From an uncultured Collinsella sp. (GTDB lineage Bacteria > Actinomycetota > Coriobacteriia > Coriobacteriales > Coriobacteriaceae), in the NCBI GenBank assembly GCA_900551305.1, contig URVK01000102.1, positions 1 to 6,206 of the forward strand: a stretch of DNA of 6,206 nucleotides, read 5' to 3'. The notes below the pieces were generated by a model. It made no database searches and had not been told where the DNA came from. It saw only the letters and a list, made by a program, of their open reading frames with translations. Position 1 is the first letter of the stretch. Every line of letters starts with the position of its first letter. Positions 5,652 through 6,206 of the stretch are shown here, one piece after another. The translations under genes were made by a program, and so were the position numbers.

Positions 5652-6206
5652 TGGCTGCACGCTTTGGTGACATGCTGCTCGAGCAGCGTCGCCGAATGGG
5701 CCTTTCCATTCAGCAGGTCGCCAACACCATCAAAATCAGGCCGCAGATCATCGAGTTTTTCGAGACCGGTAACTTTGCCTCGATGCCGCCGCGCGGCTAT
5801 GCGCAGGGCATGATTTCGAGCTATGCTCGCTTTTTGGGCCTCAATCCGCGCGAGGTCGTCAATGCCTACTTTGACGACCTGATGGCATACGAACGCGAGA
5901 CGTCCCAGCAGGGCGGTCGTTTTCAGGACGCCGCCGGCTACGTCAATTCGCGTTCCTCGGTCGATAACGGGCGCTTCCTGATGGTTCAGGGCGGTCGTTC
6001 GACCCGCTATGGACAGCGTCCTCAGCAGGCCGGTTATATTACCGAGACGGGTTCGGGCGAGGAGATTCGCTCACAGCGTGACCGGTTCCGCAGTACGCCG
6101 ATGCCCGAGGACCGTGCACTTCCCGCTGCCCGCGGCGTGGCGCGTGACCCTCGTGCCGGCTACGGCCACGGCGGGCATTCCGCCCGCGGGGCACCGACCG
6201 GAACTG
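5651..6206 (+). CDS. RodZ-like helix-turn-helix protein, partial (runs off the right edge)
   Basis: The first 185 codons are present with no stop; the C-terminus lies outside the window. Residues 1 to about 70 form the N-terminal helix-turn-helix domain of the RodZ/YmfM type (HTH_25): LLEQRRRMGLSIQQVANTIK, then IRPQIIEFFETGNF, MPPRGYAQGMISSYARFLGL and NPREV, the standard order. In RodZ this cytoplasmic domain binds MreB rather than DNA, and a single membrane segment and outer domain follow; neither has appeared yet here. From about residue 85 the sequence is low-complexity and rich in Gly, Arg, Gln and Ser (for example GRSTRYGQRPQQAGY), probably a disordered linker. The gene overlaps the ftsK stop by 1 nt. 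A ymfM/rodZ-like gene near spoIIIE/ftsK is known from Firmicutes. It could instead be a DNA-binding regulator; the missing half would decide. Confidence 0.85.
   Translation, partial: MAARFGDMLLEQRRRMGLSIQQVANTIKIRPQIIEFFETGNFASMPPRGYAQGMISSYARFLGLNPREVVNAYFDDLMAYERETSQQGGRFQDAAGYVNSRSSVDNGRFLMVQGGRSTRYGQRPQQAGYITETGSGEEIRSQRDRFRSTPMPEDRALPAARGVARDPRAGYGHGGHSARGAPTGT

Noticed and set aside
3414..5660. 748-codon open frame on the minus strand inside ftsK
   Set aside because: It is antisense to an intact FtsK motor. It is rich in Gly, Arg, His, Leu and Asp without recognisable domains, a typical shadow of a high-GC gene.

Overview
The window looks like chromosome from a moderately GC-rich actinobacterium, most likely of the Coriobacteriia (Collinsella-like). 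This is inferred from the protein style, a GC content of roughly 60% in the large genes, and the order RNase J, FtsK translocase, small helix-turn-helix membrane-type protein, which recalls the rnj-ftsK neighbourhood of other actinobacteria. No rRNA or other taxonomic marker is present, so the assignment is tentative.

Layout. Positions 1-202 hold one copy (A) of an 84-bp structured repeat, then a probable promoter and ribosome binding site. Positions 203-823 encode a hexapeptide-repeat O-acetyltransferase of the maltose/galactoside acetyltransferase family, visibly lower in GC (about 50%) than what follows. Positions 824-1198 are non-coding. They contain a 133-bp inverted repeat (878-1010) with perfect 32-bp arms, enclosing most of a second, inverted copy (B, 901-984) of the structured repeat, and then a leader with a small hairpin in front of RNase J. 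From 1199 to the right edge three genes run on the plus strand as a tight operon: RNase J (1199-2869), the FtsK/SpoIIIE DNA translocase (2871-5651, TTG start, 1 nt after the RNase J stop) and a RodZ-like helix-turn-helix protein (from 5651, overlapping the ftsK stop by 1 nt, cut by the window edge).

The operon joins housekeeping functions: RNA processing and decay (RNase J), clearing chromosomal DNA through the division septum (FtsK), and probably cell-shape or envelope organisation (RodZ-like). Ribosome binding sites for ftsK and the third gene lie inside the end of the preceding gene, so translation is probably coupled.

The most unusual signal is the pair of inverted 84-bp repeats flanking the acetyltransferase. 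They are about 88% identical, and three adjacent base pairs of their central hairpin differ by fully compensated changes, which points to selection for the fold. A second signal is a 12-residue motif duplicated exactly 50 codons apart in the FtsK linker, where the two copies differ only at synonymous sites.
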